Below are positions 17,042-25,577 of a stretch of 64,000 bases of DNA, one piece after another; position 1 is the stretch's first letter, and every line of letters begins with the position of its first letter. Location of the stretch: contig CAZXTR010000001.1 of the NCBI GenBank assembly GCA_964643615.1, positions 1-64,000 of the forward strand, in the 5' to 3' direction. This DNA comes from CAZXTR01 sp964643615. Lineage in GTDB: Bacteria > Pseudomonadota > Alphaproteobacteria > CAAHEQ01 > UBA3637. The position numbers and the translations under genes were made by a program. The notes below the pieces were generated by a model, which was not told where the DNA came from, made no database searches, and was given only the letters and a program-made list of their open reading frames with translations.

Positions 17042-17986
17042 TTATTCTTTTGATAACATCATTTGAGCCAAAGATTGTGCGTCTATCGGACAAAGGCCTT
17101 GAGAAACATGTGGGCTTATTCCTGCATCACACAAACCTAACGAATGCACTTGAGCTGCATATAAAACACTGCCAAACCGTCTTGCTAAATCTAACCGCGT
17201 TGCTAATAACCGCTTACATCCTAATGGTAAAAAAGCTTCCACCATATCTATCGATTCAAAAGCGTCCATTCCTGCCGACATCACTAAAACAGGTTCTAAC
17301 CCATTGATGTCTTTTTTCATGTTTTTTAAAAACTCAATATCAAATGACGAAAATGGATTAATTCCTGGGCTGTCAATCACTATCATGTCTACATTTTGAC
17401 GCACATTTTCAATTGTTTCTTTTAAAAGTTCTGGCTTTTGAATTTTTATCAATTCAACCTCTAAAATTTGGGTAAAAGCAGACAATTGTTCTACTGCTCC
17501 TGCGCGTTTCATATCTGTTGTAATAACAGCTACTTTTCTCCCAGAAATTTTAGCTCTGACAGCCATTTTTGCTACTGCAATAGTTTTACCAGAACCGCTA
17601 GATCCAACCAACATAAACGCCCTTTTCGCAGTGTGCGAAGGCAATGGATAAAATTTGAAAACTCGTTCTAATCCCATACTCAACAGCGCCGTTTCATCTT
17701 TTTTTTCACAACCATAGCAAGCCAATAAAATACGTTCTATTAAAATATCTGGGACACGATGAAATTCAAGATTTTCACGAATAGTGTGTAATGATTTTTC
17801 CTCTGCAGGACCAAACAAAGCTTCTTCAATTTCTTTTTCGCTGGTAGTTTCTTCAACCCCAACGGTTAAACGTACACCATCTTTCACATGTTGATTGGAT
17901 ATAATTAAAACATCACTACCGAAATCTTTTCGAATATTCTCCATAGCCGAGGCCACTGACTGTGCAACGTATGTTTTAATCTTCAT
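17042..17986 (-). CDS. flhF: FlhF, SRP-family GTPase for flagellar placement
   Basis: SRP-type GTPase that targets flagellar assembly, usually to a pole. 314 residues, shorter than the common 380-450 because the basic B domain is reduced. N-terminal signature MKIKTYVAQSVASAMENIRKDFG; G1 LVGSSGSGKTIAVAKMA; G2/G3 area ITTDMKRAGAVEQL and VIDSPGINPF (canonical DTAGR altered to DSPGI); G4 TRLD; closing ARRFGSVLYAAQVHSLGLCDAG. The altered G3 may affect GTP hydrolysis. It lies between motA (6 bases) and flhG. Confidence 0.87.
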   Translation of the reverse strand: MKIKTYVAQSVASAMENIRKDFGSDVLIISNQHVKDGVRLTVGVEETTSEKEIEEALFGPAEEKSLHTIRENLEFHRVPDILIERILLACYGCEKKDETALLSMGLERVFKFYPLPSHTAKRAFMLVGSSGSGKTIAVAKMAVRAKISGRKVAVITTDMKRAGAVEQLSAFTQILEVELIKIQKPELLKETIENVRQNVDMIVIDSPGINPFSSFDIEFLKNMKKDINGLEPVLVMSAGMDAFESIDMVEAFLPLGCKRLLATRLDLARRFGSVLYAAQVHSLGLCDAGISPHVSQGLCPIDAQSLAQMMLSKE

Positions 17987-17992
17987 AACATG

Positions 17993-18799
17993 CTATCCTT
18001 TTTGTCTTTTAAAATAAACAATCCTTTCCGAAGCTGGCAAAAGGCTGTTCATTTCGGCTTCTGTGCGTCTGGGGTTTTCCTTTTTATCAATAGAAACTAA
18101 CCCCACAAGGCATAATTGATTCAATTTTAATTTTTCTTGTGCGTCTTTTTCCAATCTTGAAGCTAAAGGGAAAAAGACAACATATGCCAATACTGCCCCA
18201 TAAAATGTAGTCAACAAAGCAACCGCCATTGAAGGTCCGACGGTTGTAGGATCTGACAAAGAAGACAACATTTGAACCAATCCTATCAATGTCCCAATTA
18301 ATCCCATCGCAGGAGCAATTTCTCCGGCTTTAGACATCACCAACACCGATTGCATTTGAGTTTCATACAAAGCATCCATGCGGTGGCGCATTATTTCTTG
18401 ACATTCTTTACCTGTCATGCCATCAATTAAGCAAGATACTCCTTCCTTTAAAAAAGGAAAGCTTTTTAGTGATTCTATATAGTTTTGACGCAGTTGCAAA
18501 ATCCCACTTGTATAGGCAATTTCCGAGCCACGAACCACTTGTAATGCAACGCTACTTGGATGGCGAGATTGATGTACAAAAAGCCTCAACACAGATTGCA
18601 TACTTTGACCAATTTCTCGCAAAGAGAAACTAATTAAACAGGCAAAAAACGTACCACCCAAAACAATCCAAAGAGCGGGTTTGTTGATAAAGGAGCCAAA
18701 ATGGCCACTCATCATAATCGCGCATCCAATCAAAAAGAAAACGCCAAATAATCCAAGCAATACAGAAATATCAACAAGCGAAAAATTTGAATGTTTCAT
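17993..18799 (-). CDS. motA: MotA, flagellar stator proton channel
   Basis: Stator subunit that converts ion flow into torque on FliG. 268 residues with four membrane helices (about 9-30, 38-58, 155-175 and 190-212). The channel helices keep the conserved prolines in AGEIAPAMGLIGTLIGLVQML and VVFFPLASRLEKDA. The cytoplasmic loop MRHRMDALYETQ carries the basic and acidic residues that face FliG. It starts 16 bases after fliN. The partner motB is not in this window. Confidence 0.9.
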   Translation of the reverse strand: MKHSNFSLVDISVLLGLFGVFFLIGCAIMMSGHFGSFINKPALWIVLGGTFFACLISFSLREIGQSMQSVLRLFVHQSRHPSSVALQVVRGSEIAYTSGILQLRQNYIESLKSFPFLKEGVSCLIDGMTGKECQEIMRHRMDALYETQMQSVLVMSKAGEIAPAMGLIGTLIGLVQMLSSLSDPTTVGPSMAVALLTTFYGAVLAYVVFFPLASRLEKDAQEKLKLNQLCLVGLVSIDKKENPRRTEAEMNSLLPASERIVYFKRQKG

Positions 18800-18815
18800 T
18801 TTTACCCTCTTTTCG

Positions 18816-19139
18816 TTAAGGTTTTACAATTTCTGTCATTGTCACACACAATTTTTCCCCTCGGTTTACCAATTCACCTTTGGCTATTAAATGATTATTG
18901 ACATAAATGTCGATTTGTTCTCCCGCTTGTTTATCCAACTCGACAACAGAATCTGGACCCATTTTCAACAATTCATGCATTGGCATAACTGCTTTTCCCA
19001 AAACTGCCGTCACACAAACGGGAATATTGAAAAGCGCATTTGACGAAGTTATTTCTTCTTGAAACGTATTTGTTATTTTCCCCGTTTGGAGCGTTTTTTC
19101 TGCCAATTTTAAAAAATCTGCTTTTTGTTTTTCATTCAT
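18816..19139 (-). CDS. fliN: FliN, flagellar C-ring protein
   Basis: Component of the motor switch (C ring) below FliG and FliM. 107 residues. The SpoA domain is seen from NIPVCVTAVLGKAVMPMHELLKMGPDSVVELDKQAGEQIDIYVNNHLIAKGELV to the end, the classic FliN/SpoA sequence. It follows fliG directly (9 bases). fliM, usually beside fliN, is absent from this operon and window; FliH, usual between fliG and fliN in alphaproteobacteria, is absent too. Confidence 0.9.
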   Translation of the reverse strand: MNEKQKADFLKLAEKTLQTGKITNTFQEEITSSNALFNIPVCVTAVLGKAVMPMHELLKMGPDSVVELDKQAGEQIDIYVNNHLIAKGELVNRGEKLCVTMTEIVKP

Positions 19140-19148
19140 AACCTTTTC

Positions 19149-20165
19149 CTACTCTATCATTTCTTCGGTATCTTCACCTTGAGATAAAATAACATCCCCT
19201 TTTAATGCCAAATCTTTAGCAATTGCTACAACATCCGACTGAGCTTGGTCCACATCACGCAACCGAACGGCTCCCAAGGCTTCCATATCTTCGGTCAAAA
19301 TCAATCTGGCTTGCGGAGATAAATTGCCCATAAAAGCTTCAACCACACTATCGGAAACTCCTTTTAAGGCTATTGCCATTTTTTGACGTTCTACAGCTCT
19401 TAAAACATTTTGAATGGAAGAGGAATCCAACAAAGCTATATCTTCAAATGTAAACATCATAGAACGCACTTGTTCGGCCACATCACGGTTACGTTCAAAC
19501 AAAGCCGTCATCAACCGATTTTCCGTTTTCCTATCTAAATAATTAAAAACGTCGGCAATACGTTCGTGACCTTCCTTACCATCCGATTGTGCTAAAGTGT
19601 TCATGAAATCATCATGCAAAGTTTGTTCAACCTCTTGTAACACATCTTTTTTTACATGCTCTAAACGAAGAAGTCGCATAATAATATCCATGACAAAATC
19701 TTCGGGCAAAAATGAAATAACTTTTGCTACATAATCTGGATTTAATCGCGATAAAATAACGGCGCCTGTTTGCGGATATTCGTTTTTCAAATAGCCCGCT
19801 AAAACATCTGCATTAACATTTTCCAATTTTTCCCACACCGTCCCTCCTGCAGGGCCTTTTATTTCATCTAAAATATTTTTTTGGCGTAAGCCTGGCAACA
19901 CTTTTTGCAATAACTTTTCCGTTCTTTCAAATCCTCCACTTAATGACCGTGGTTTATCAAAACTATCCAAAAAATCTTCTAACACTTTTTGCGTCAAAGC
20001 CGAATCAACATTACCCAAATTTGCCATAGTAATTGAAACTTCACGAACTTCATTGTCGTCAAATTGTTCGAATATTTTTTTGACGAAACTTTCTCCTATG
20101 GCCAACAAAAAAATAGCAATTTTTTGACGTCCTGTCAATGTTTCATAAGTCAGAGATTCTGGCAT
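19149..20165 (-). CDS. fliG: FliG, flagellar rotor torque protein
   Basis: Rotor protein that contacts the stator. 338 residues, normal length. N domain GRQKIAIFLLAIGESFVKKIFEQFDDNEVREVS binds FliF; middle domain EYPQTGAVILSRL (EHPQ motif with His to Tyr); C-terminal torque domain SSIQNVLRAVERQKMAIALKG ... LSPQARLILTEDMEALGAVRLRDV keeps the Lys, Arg, Glu/Asp and Arg charges that interact with MotA. The start is the ATG at 20165 with AAAGGAGG; an upstream in-frame ATG at 20240 would lie inside fliF. The retained torque charges argue that the motor still turns (inference). Confidence 0.93.
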   Translation of the reverse strand: MPESLTYETLTGRQKIAIFLLAIGESFVKKIFEQFDDNEVREVSITMANLGNVDSALTQKVLEDFLDSFDKPRSLSGGFERTEKLLQKVLPGLRQKNILDEIKGPAGGTVWEKLENVNADVLAGYLKNEYPQTGAVILSRLNPDYVAKVISFLPEDFVMDIIMRLLRLEHVKKDVLQEVEQTLHDDFMNTLAQSDGKEGHERIADVFNYLDRKTENRLMTALFERNRDVAEQVRSMMFTFEDIALLDSSSIQNVLRAVERQKMAIALKGVSDSVVEAFMGNLSPQARLILTEDMEALGAVRLRDVDQAQSDVVAIAKDLALKGDVILSQGEDTEEMIE

Positions 20166-20166
20166 G

Positions 20167-21048
20167 TTAGAATCCCTCCTTTGGATCTTGATAAAACCAT
20201 GAACACAAAACGTTAACCGTTTCAGACATGTCATTTTCAACTCGCTGATGGACTTTTTTCATTAACGGGGTTTTAAGTTCAACTCTTGTTGGAGATTCTT
20301 TTAATAAATCACTCACCACTTCGGCATTCGCAAAAGCAGGCAAAGACGATTGACTTTCTAAAGGCGTTTTCGACAAAAACCTTTTCCAAACAATCCAAAT
20401 AAAGCCAATAACAACAGCAAAAATTAAAAGGGCAAACTCGGCAAAACGAACCCATGTCGGCGACAATAATGTTTTAGGGACAGAAACATTTTTGAATGGC
20501 GTTGTTAAAAATTCAATTTTATCGCCTCTTTTCACATCAAAACCAATTGCTGTTTTGATTAATGAATACAAGTTTTCTTTGTCTATCACAGCCCCCGACG
20601 AATCAATTAAAACGGCCACTGATAATTTTTTAACTACGCCGCCGTTTTGGATTTGTTGAATGTTTTTTTTGGAAAAAATATATGTAATTTCTTCGGCAGT
20701 GTTGTTCGTTTTAGACGTTTGCACAATCGGCATATCCGAATCTAAAACTTCACGGTTGATAATATTTTGGTTAAAGTCGATATCTGCTTGCACAGAAACC
20801 GTAACATTTCCCACTCCGACAACTTTTTCTAACATTTGTTGGACAGAACCTGCCAACCTTGTTTCATAAGATTTGCGGACATTTTCAAATGCGAGCACAG
20901 AGGCGGACAAGTCACCGTTTTTATTGTTTGTAAAGGATTCTTGCGCCTGTGCGGACGAAAAACAAAGGCCAACAAACATTAAAAATGCAATGCTTTTTAA
21001 CCCTTGTACGCTTATTTTTAAACATTTCTTCAAGCACAACCAGAGCAC
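20167..21048 (-). CDS. fliF: FliF-like MS-ring protein reduced to RBM3, last membrane helix and FliG-binding tail
   Basis: Recognisable as the C-terminal half of FliF but only 293 residues against about 550. It begins with a GTG start preceded by GGAAAGG and a hydrophobic signal-like segment (about 17-34, ending SSAQAQES). Residues 55-190 match the RBM3/beta-collar region: YETRLAGSVQQMLEKVVGVGNVTVSVQADIDF, then KLSVAVLIDSSG and TAIGFDVKRGDKIEF. A membrane helix follows (about 200-222), then a cytoplasmic tail ending in the FliG-binding signature region ETVNVLCSWFYQDPKEGF. RBM1 and RBM2, which form the inner ring around the export gate, are missing. Good start signals and an intact frame argue for a genuine short gene and not a broken one. 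It could also be half of a split FliF. Confidence 0.82.
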   Translation of the reverse strand: MLWLCLKKCLKISVQGLKSIAFLMFVGLCFSSAQAQESFTNNKNGDLSASVLAFENVRKSYETRLAGSVQQMLEKVVGVGNVTVSVQADIDFNQNIINREVLDSDMPIVQTSKTNNTAEEITYIFSKKNIQQIQNGGVVKKLSVAVLIDSSGAVIDKENLYSLIKTAIGFDVKRGDKIEFLTTPFKNVSVPKTLLSPTWVRFAEFALLIFAVVIGFIWIVWKRFLSKTPLESQSSLPAFANAEVVSDLLKESPTRVELKTPLMKKVHQRVENDMSETVNVLCSWFYQDPKEGF

Positions 21049-21132
21049 AGACTTTACCTTTCCTTTAAAGACGTTTGTTTATTATGAATAGGCAATGGTG
21101 AATTTTTGGTTAAAAAATCAAAAAATAACCCA

Positions 21133-21161
21133 TTGCAAAAACGATAAAAAAATGGTACAAA
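21133..21161 (+). promoter_or_regulatory. Promoter of rluD, start codon at the predicted transcript start
   Basis: TTGCAA (21133-21138), 17-base spacer, TACAAA (21156-21161). The rluD ATG begins 8 bases after the -10 box, where transcription is expected to start, and there is no purine-rich ribosome-binding site before it. Confidence 0.55.
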
Positions 21162-21168
21162 GCAAACT

Positions 21169-22101
21169 ATGGAAAAACAAAAAATAATATGCCCTCCTGT
21201 TGATGCAACCCAACAAGGTATGCGATTGGATAAATTTTTGGCAATGTCTTGTGATTTATCTAGAACACGCTTGTCGACTCTAATCAATCAGGGTTTTATC
21301 TCCCCGCCACAAGCAAGCGATTCAAAAGTTTGTGTCGGACAAATTTTCACAATCAACGTCCCCGAATCTGCCCCAGCCATTCCAACAGCCGAAAAAATAA
21401 AATTAGACATTTTATACGAAGATGACGATTTGATAGTTATTAATAAACAAGCAGGAATGGTTGTCCATCCTGGAGCTGGAAATTTTTCTGGCACATTAGT
21501 GAATGCTTTGTTGGCGCACTGTAGGGATTCTTTATCGGGGATAGGTGGGGTTAAACGACCTGGAATCGTTCACCGCATCGATAAAGAAACCAGCGGTGTT
21601 TTAGTCATCGCAAAAAATGATAAATCGCATCAACACTTAAGTGACCAATTTGCACTTCACAGCATTCAAAGAACATATATAGCTATTGTTTATGGCATCC
21701 CTTTACCTAAAGGAACCATCACAGGGAACATTGGACGTAACGCGACTAACCGTCAAAAAATGGACATAGTTTCGGGACGAGGCAAACCAGCTATCACGCA
21801 TTATCATTTGATTAAACCGTTGTTTAACGGAAAAGCTTCATTAATTGAATGTCAATTGGAAACTGGGAGAACTCATCAAATTCGAGTTCACATGACGTCT
21901 ATTCAACATCCTTTGGTGGGGGATAAAATTTACGGCAATAAGCCGAAGGGAACACCTCCTATCTTAGGGCTTTTCCCACGTCAAGCATTGCACGCGCAAT
22001 CTTTGGGCTTTATCCACCCAAGATTTAATAGATTTGTATCATTTATTGCCCCTCTACCGAAAGATATAGACCTTTTATTACAAGCTTCAGAAGTTTTATA
22101 A
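21169..22101 (+). CDS. rluD: RluD-type 23S rRNA pseudouridine synthase
   Basis: RluA-family enzyme making pseudouridines in helix 69 of 23S rRNA. 310 residues. N-terminal S4 RNA-binding domain (MRLDKFLAMSCDLSRTRLSTLINQGFI), then the catalytic domain: YEDDDLIVINKQAGMVVHPG, active-site VHRIDKETSGVLVIAKN with the catalytic Asp, and ECQLETGRTHQIRVHM near the end. RluD is preferred over RluC by the VHPGAGN and IGR sequences, but the exact target sites are inferred. The gene is divergent from the flagellar operon. Confidence 0.9.
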   Translation: MEKQKIICPPVDATQQGMRLDKFLAMSCDLSRTRLSTLINQGFISPPQASDSKVCVGQIFTINVPESAPAIPTAEKIKLDILYEDDDLIVINKQAGMVVHPGAGNFSGTLVNALLAHCRDSLSGIGGVKRPGIVHRIDKETSGVLVIAKNDKSHQHLSDQFALHSIQRTYIAIVYGIPLPKGTITGNIGRNATNRQKMDIVSGRGKPAITHYHLIKPLFNGKASLIECQLETGRTHQIRVHMTSIQHPLVGDKIYGNKPKGTPPILGLFPRQALHAQSLGFIHPRFNRFVSFIAPLPKDIDLLLQASEVL

Positions 22102-22107
22102 AACCCT

Positions 22108-22135
22108 TTGATTTTTACGAAAAAAAGCGTATAAT
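22108..22135 (+). promoter_or_regulatory. Promoter of uvrA
   Basis: TTGATT (22108-22113), 16-base spacer, perfect TATAAT (22130-22135), about 30 bases before the uvrA ATG. No LexA-like box was recognised around it. Confidence 0.68.
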
Positions 22136-22165
22136 TTTTCTTCGAAAAAATAAAAGAGAAAAAAT

Positions 22166-24955
22166 ATGTCAGAATTTCTTAAAATCAGAGGCGCCCGAGA
22201 ACATAATCTTAAAAATGTGAATGTCGATATTCCACGCAACAAATTGATTGTTATAACAGGATTGTCAGGTTCTGGAAAATCGTCACTTGCTTTCGATACT
22301 ATTTATGCCGAAGGGCAACGCCGATATGTAGAAAGCTTATCAGCCTATGCCCGCCAGTTTTTGGATTTGATGAAAAAACCGGACGTTGATTCAATCGAAG
22401 GCCTCTCTCCCGCTATTTCTATTGAACAGAAAACGACATCACAAAACCCACGCTCCACAGTCGGAACGATCACGGAAATTTATGATTACATGCGACTTTT
22501 ATGGGCACGTATAGGAGTGCCTTATTCTCCAACAACAGGATTGCTCATTCAAAGTCAAACAATCACTCAAATGGTTGACCGCATTACCGCCTTGCCCGCT
22601 GGAACAAAAATTTATATTCTTGCTCCTATCATTCGTGGGCGCAAAGGCGAATACAAAAAAGAATTTAGCTCATGGCAAAAAAAAGGCTTTACTCGGGCTA
22701 AAGTTGACGGAATACTTTACGATTTTAATGAAATCCCCAAATTAAACAAAAACAACGAGCATGATATCGAAATCGTTGTAGACCGAATTGTCGTCAAACC
22801 CAATATTCAAAAACGATTAGCCGATTCTCTAGAAACGACATTAAATTTATCGGATGGATTAGTAAAAATTGAAAACATATCTGACAAAAATGATTTTTTA
22901 TTGTCTTCAAAGTTCGCCTGCCCCGTCAGCGGTTTTTCTATATCAAATATAGAACCTCGTTTGTTTTCATTTAACAATCCTCAAGGTGCTTGCCCAGCTT
23001 GTGGAGGATTGGGGGTTAAACTTTACATTGACCCTGAATTAGTCATTCCTGACAAAACAAAATCATTAAGAAGGGGCGCTATTGCTCCATGGACTTCCGC
23101 TAACGGAGATTTATATCAATGGTACGAATATGCCCTTAATTGCATGATACATACGTTAAATATTGATATCAACCAATCTTGGCAAGATTTACCTCTTGCT
23201 ATTCAACAAGCCGTTTTATACGGGGTTAAAGGAAACAAGCGATTCGAAGGTGTGATCCCCAACATGGAACGCCGTTATTTAGAAACGGATTCAGAATGGA
23301 TGCGAGAAGAAATTACAAAATACCAAAACAATTCTCTATGTGAAATTTGCCATGGAGAACGACTTACTCCTGAAGCCTTATGCATTAAAATTAACGAAAA
23401 AAATATATCCGAAACAACCCATCAATCCATTACAAGTGCTCTTAAGTGGTTTAAAGAAATTCAATTATCCCAAAAAGATTCCCAAATTGCCGAACGTATT
23501 TTGAAAGAGATTGTTGAACGATTAACTTTTTTGAATAATGTTGGTTTAGGCTATTTAACTCTGGATCGTATCAGCGGAACACTTTCTGGTGGAGAAAGTC
23601 AACGTATTCGTTTAGCTTCGCAAATTGGTTCTGGATTGGCGGGGGTTTTGTATGTTTTAGATGAACCATCTATTGGGCTTCATCAACGGGATAATCAACA
23701 ATTACTCGACACTTTAGGACATTTGAAGGAATTAGGGAATACCGTTATTGTTGTTGAACACGATGAAGAAGCTATACGCCTAGCCGATTACGTTATTGAT
23801 ATGGGGCCCAAGGCAGGATTAAAGGGGGGAGAAATCATCGCACAAGGAACGCCTAAAGAAATTATAGCAAACCCCAACAGTATCACAGGACAATACTTAT
23901 CGGGAGCCAAGGAAGTTAAAGTGCCAACAAAACGGCGTAAAGGAAATGGGCAAAAAATTACTATTACCGGCGCTAAAATGAATAATTTAAAAAATATTAG
24001 TGTTGATTTTTCTTTGGGTACATTTACTTGCGTCACAGGCGTTTCTGGTGGAGGGAAATCATCACTTGTCATTGAAACGCTTTATAAAGGCATTGCAAAA
24101 ATTTTGAATAAATCTCGGGAAAAGGCAGGATTACACGATTCTATTATCGGTGTTGGGTTAATTGACAAAATTATTGATATTAATCAAACGCCAATTGAAC
24201 GAACACCTCGTTCTAATCCGGCAACATATACTGGTATGTTTGCGCCTATTCGCGATTGGTTCGCAGGGCTGCCCGAATCAAAATCTCGGGGATATAAGGC
24301 TGGACGTTTTTCGTTTAACGTCAAAGGCGGACGTTGCGAAGCTTGTCAAGGCGATGGCATTATTAAAATAGAAATGCATTTTTTGCCAGACGTATACGTT
24401 CAATGTGACCAATGCCATGGGAAACGCTATAATCAAGAAACTCAAGAAATTACATTTAAAGATAAATCGATCGCTGATATTCTAGAAATGACTGTCGATG
24501 AAGCCTGTGACTTTTTTGAAGCTATGCCCTCTATTCGTGATAAATGCGATTTGTTGCGCAAAGTTGGTTTAGGATATATTCAATTGGGTCAATCTGCTTC
24601 CACTTTATCTGGCGGAGAAGCCCAGCGCATCAAGCTGGCAAAAGAATTATCAAAACGCGCTACAGGGAAAACGTTGTATATTTTAGACGAACCAACAACA
24701 GGATTGCACTTCGCAGACATTCAAAAATTGTTGAATGTGTTGCAGGCTTTGGTTGACCAAGGCAATACTGTTGTTGTTATTGAACATAATTTAGATGTTA
24801 TTAAAACGGCTGATTATATTATTGACTTAGGTCCAGAAGGAGGCGACAAAGGCGGAAACATAGTTGCTACGGGGACCCCCGAAGAAATTGCTTTATGCGA
24901 AAAAAGTTATACAGGGCAATATTTGAAAAAGGTATTGAAAAATGCCCACATTTGA
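22166..24955 (+). CDS. uvrA: UvrA, excinuclease ABC subunit A
   Basis: Damage-recognition ATPase of nucleotide-excision repair. 929 residues. Two ABC modules: Walker A VITGLSGSGKSSLAFDT near the start and VTGVSGGGKSSLVIE around residue 635 (the usual GSGKST is GGGKSS here), signature LSGGESQRIRLASQIG and LSGGEAQRIKLAKEL, Walker B VLYVLDEPSIGLHQRD and LYILDEPTTGLHFAD. Zinc modules CPACGGLG and CEACQGDG ... CDQCHGKRY. Complete, with rnhB overlapping its 3' end by 14 bases. Confidence 0.97.
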   Translation: MSEFLKIRGAREHNLKNVNVDIPRNKLIVITGLSGSGKSSLAFDTIYAEGQRRYVESLSAYARQFLDLMKKPDVDSIEGLSPAISIEQKTTSQNPRSTVGTITEIYDYMRLLWARIGVPYSPTTGLLIQSQTITQMVDRITALPAGTKIYILAPIIRGRKGEYKKEFSSWQKKGFTRAKVDGILYDFNEIPKLNKNNEHDIEIVVDRIVVKPNIQKRLADSLETTLNLSDGLVKIENISDKNDFLLSSKFACPVSGFSISNIEPRLFSFNNPQGACPACGGLGVKLYIDPELVIPDKTKSLRRGAIAPWTSANGDLYQWYEYALNCMIHTLNIDINQSWQDLPLAIQQAVLYGVKGNKRFEGVIPNMERRYLETDSEWMREEITKYQNNSLCEICHGERLTPEALCIKINEKNISETTHQSITSALKWFKEIQLSQKDSQIAERILKEIVERLTFLNNVGLGYLTLDRISGTLSGGESQRIRLASQIGSGLAGVLYVLDEPSIGLHQRDNQQLLDTLGHLKELGNTVIVVEHDEEAIRLADYVIDMGPKAGLKGGEIIAQGTPKEIIANPNSITGQYLSGAKEVKVPTKRRKGNGQKITITGAKMNNLKNISVDFSLGTFTCVTGVSGGGKSSLVIETLYKGIAKILNKSREKAGLHDSIIGVGLIDKIIDINQTPIERTPRSNPATYTGMFAPIRDWFAGLPESKSRGYKAGRFSFNVKGGRCEACQGDGIIKIEMHFLPDVYVQCDQCHGKRYNQETQEITFKDKSIADILEMTVDEACDFFEAMPSIRDKCDLLRKVGLGYIQLGQSASTLSGGEAQRIKLAKELSKRATGKTLYILDEPTTGLHFADIQKLLNVLQALVDQGNTVVVIEHNLDVIKTADYIIDLGPEGGDKGGNIVATGTPEEIALCEKSYTGQYLKKVLKNAHI

Positions 24956-25577
24956 TATTGAAACATCTTTAGGAATACATGGTTTTATCGCAGGAGTTGA
25001 CGAAGCGGGACGAGGACCTTGGGCTGGTCCTGTTGTAGCAGGCGCTGTTGTTTTCCCAAATTTAAAAATTGCATCTAAATTGGCTTGTCAAATTAATGAT
25101 TCAAAAAAATTAAACCGTCAAAAAAGGGAAAGTTTGTTTGAAGCATTATTTCAAAGTGGCGCTTTAATCGGGGTAGGACAATCGTCGGTGAAAGAAATTG
25201 ATTCTCTCAACATTTTACAAGCTACCTTTTTAGCAATGCATCGTGCCGTAGAACAAATAGAACTCCAAAACCCTGTTGCTTTTACTTTAATTGACGGCAA
25301 CCGATTACCAAAACACAATTGGGAATGGCCATCCAAGCCCGTTATCAAAGGCGACTCTATTTGTCTTTCCATTTCTGCAGGATCTATTATTGCAAAAGTC
25401 TCTCGGGACAGAATTATGGCTCAACTAGCTATACAATACCCTTATTATGCATGGGAGAAAAATGCGGGGTATGGCGTCCCCACACATATCGAAGGGCTTA
25501 TTAAATACGGGGTTTCGCCATATCATCGCCGTTCTTATGCCCCTATTGCAAAATTTCTTTCAAAGGAATCAATTTAA
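24942..25577 (+). CDS. rnhB: RNase HII
   Basis: Removes RNA, including single ribonucleotides, from DNA hybrids. 211 residues. Catalytic motif IAGVDEAGRGPWAGPVVAGAVVF with the Asp-Glu pair (about residues 20-21), INDSKKLNRQKRE, and SIIAKVSRDRIM with YPYYAWEKNAGYGVPTH towards the end, all standard for the family. The start overlaps uvrA by 14 bases, with AAAAAGG upstream. The 3' end overlaps a convergent gene by 4 bases. Confidence 0.94.
   Translation: MPTFDIETSLGIHGFIAGVDEAGRGPWAGPVVAGAVVFPNLKIASKLACQINDSKKLNRQKRESLFEALFQSGALIGVGQSSVKEIDSLNILQATFLAMHRAVEQIELQNPVAFTLIDGNRLPKHNWEWPSKPVIKGDSICLSISAGSIIAKVSRDRIMAQLAIQYPYYAWEKNAGYGVPTHIEGLIKYGVSPYHRRSYAPIAKFLSKESI

Noticed and set aside
19149..20240. 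Longer fliG reading from ATG 20240
   Set aside because: It would begin inside the fliF gene; the ATG at 20165 has AAAGGAGG right before it and starts the family-typical sequence.
21054..21287. Open frame on the minus strand beside the fliF start, considered as the missing FliF N-terminus
   Set aside because: The translation shows no FliF ring-building motif and lies antisense to the start of rluD.
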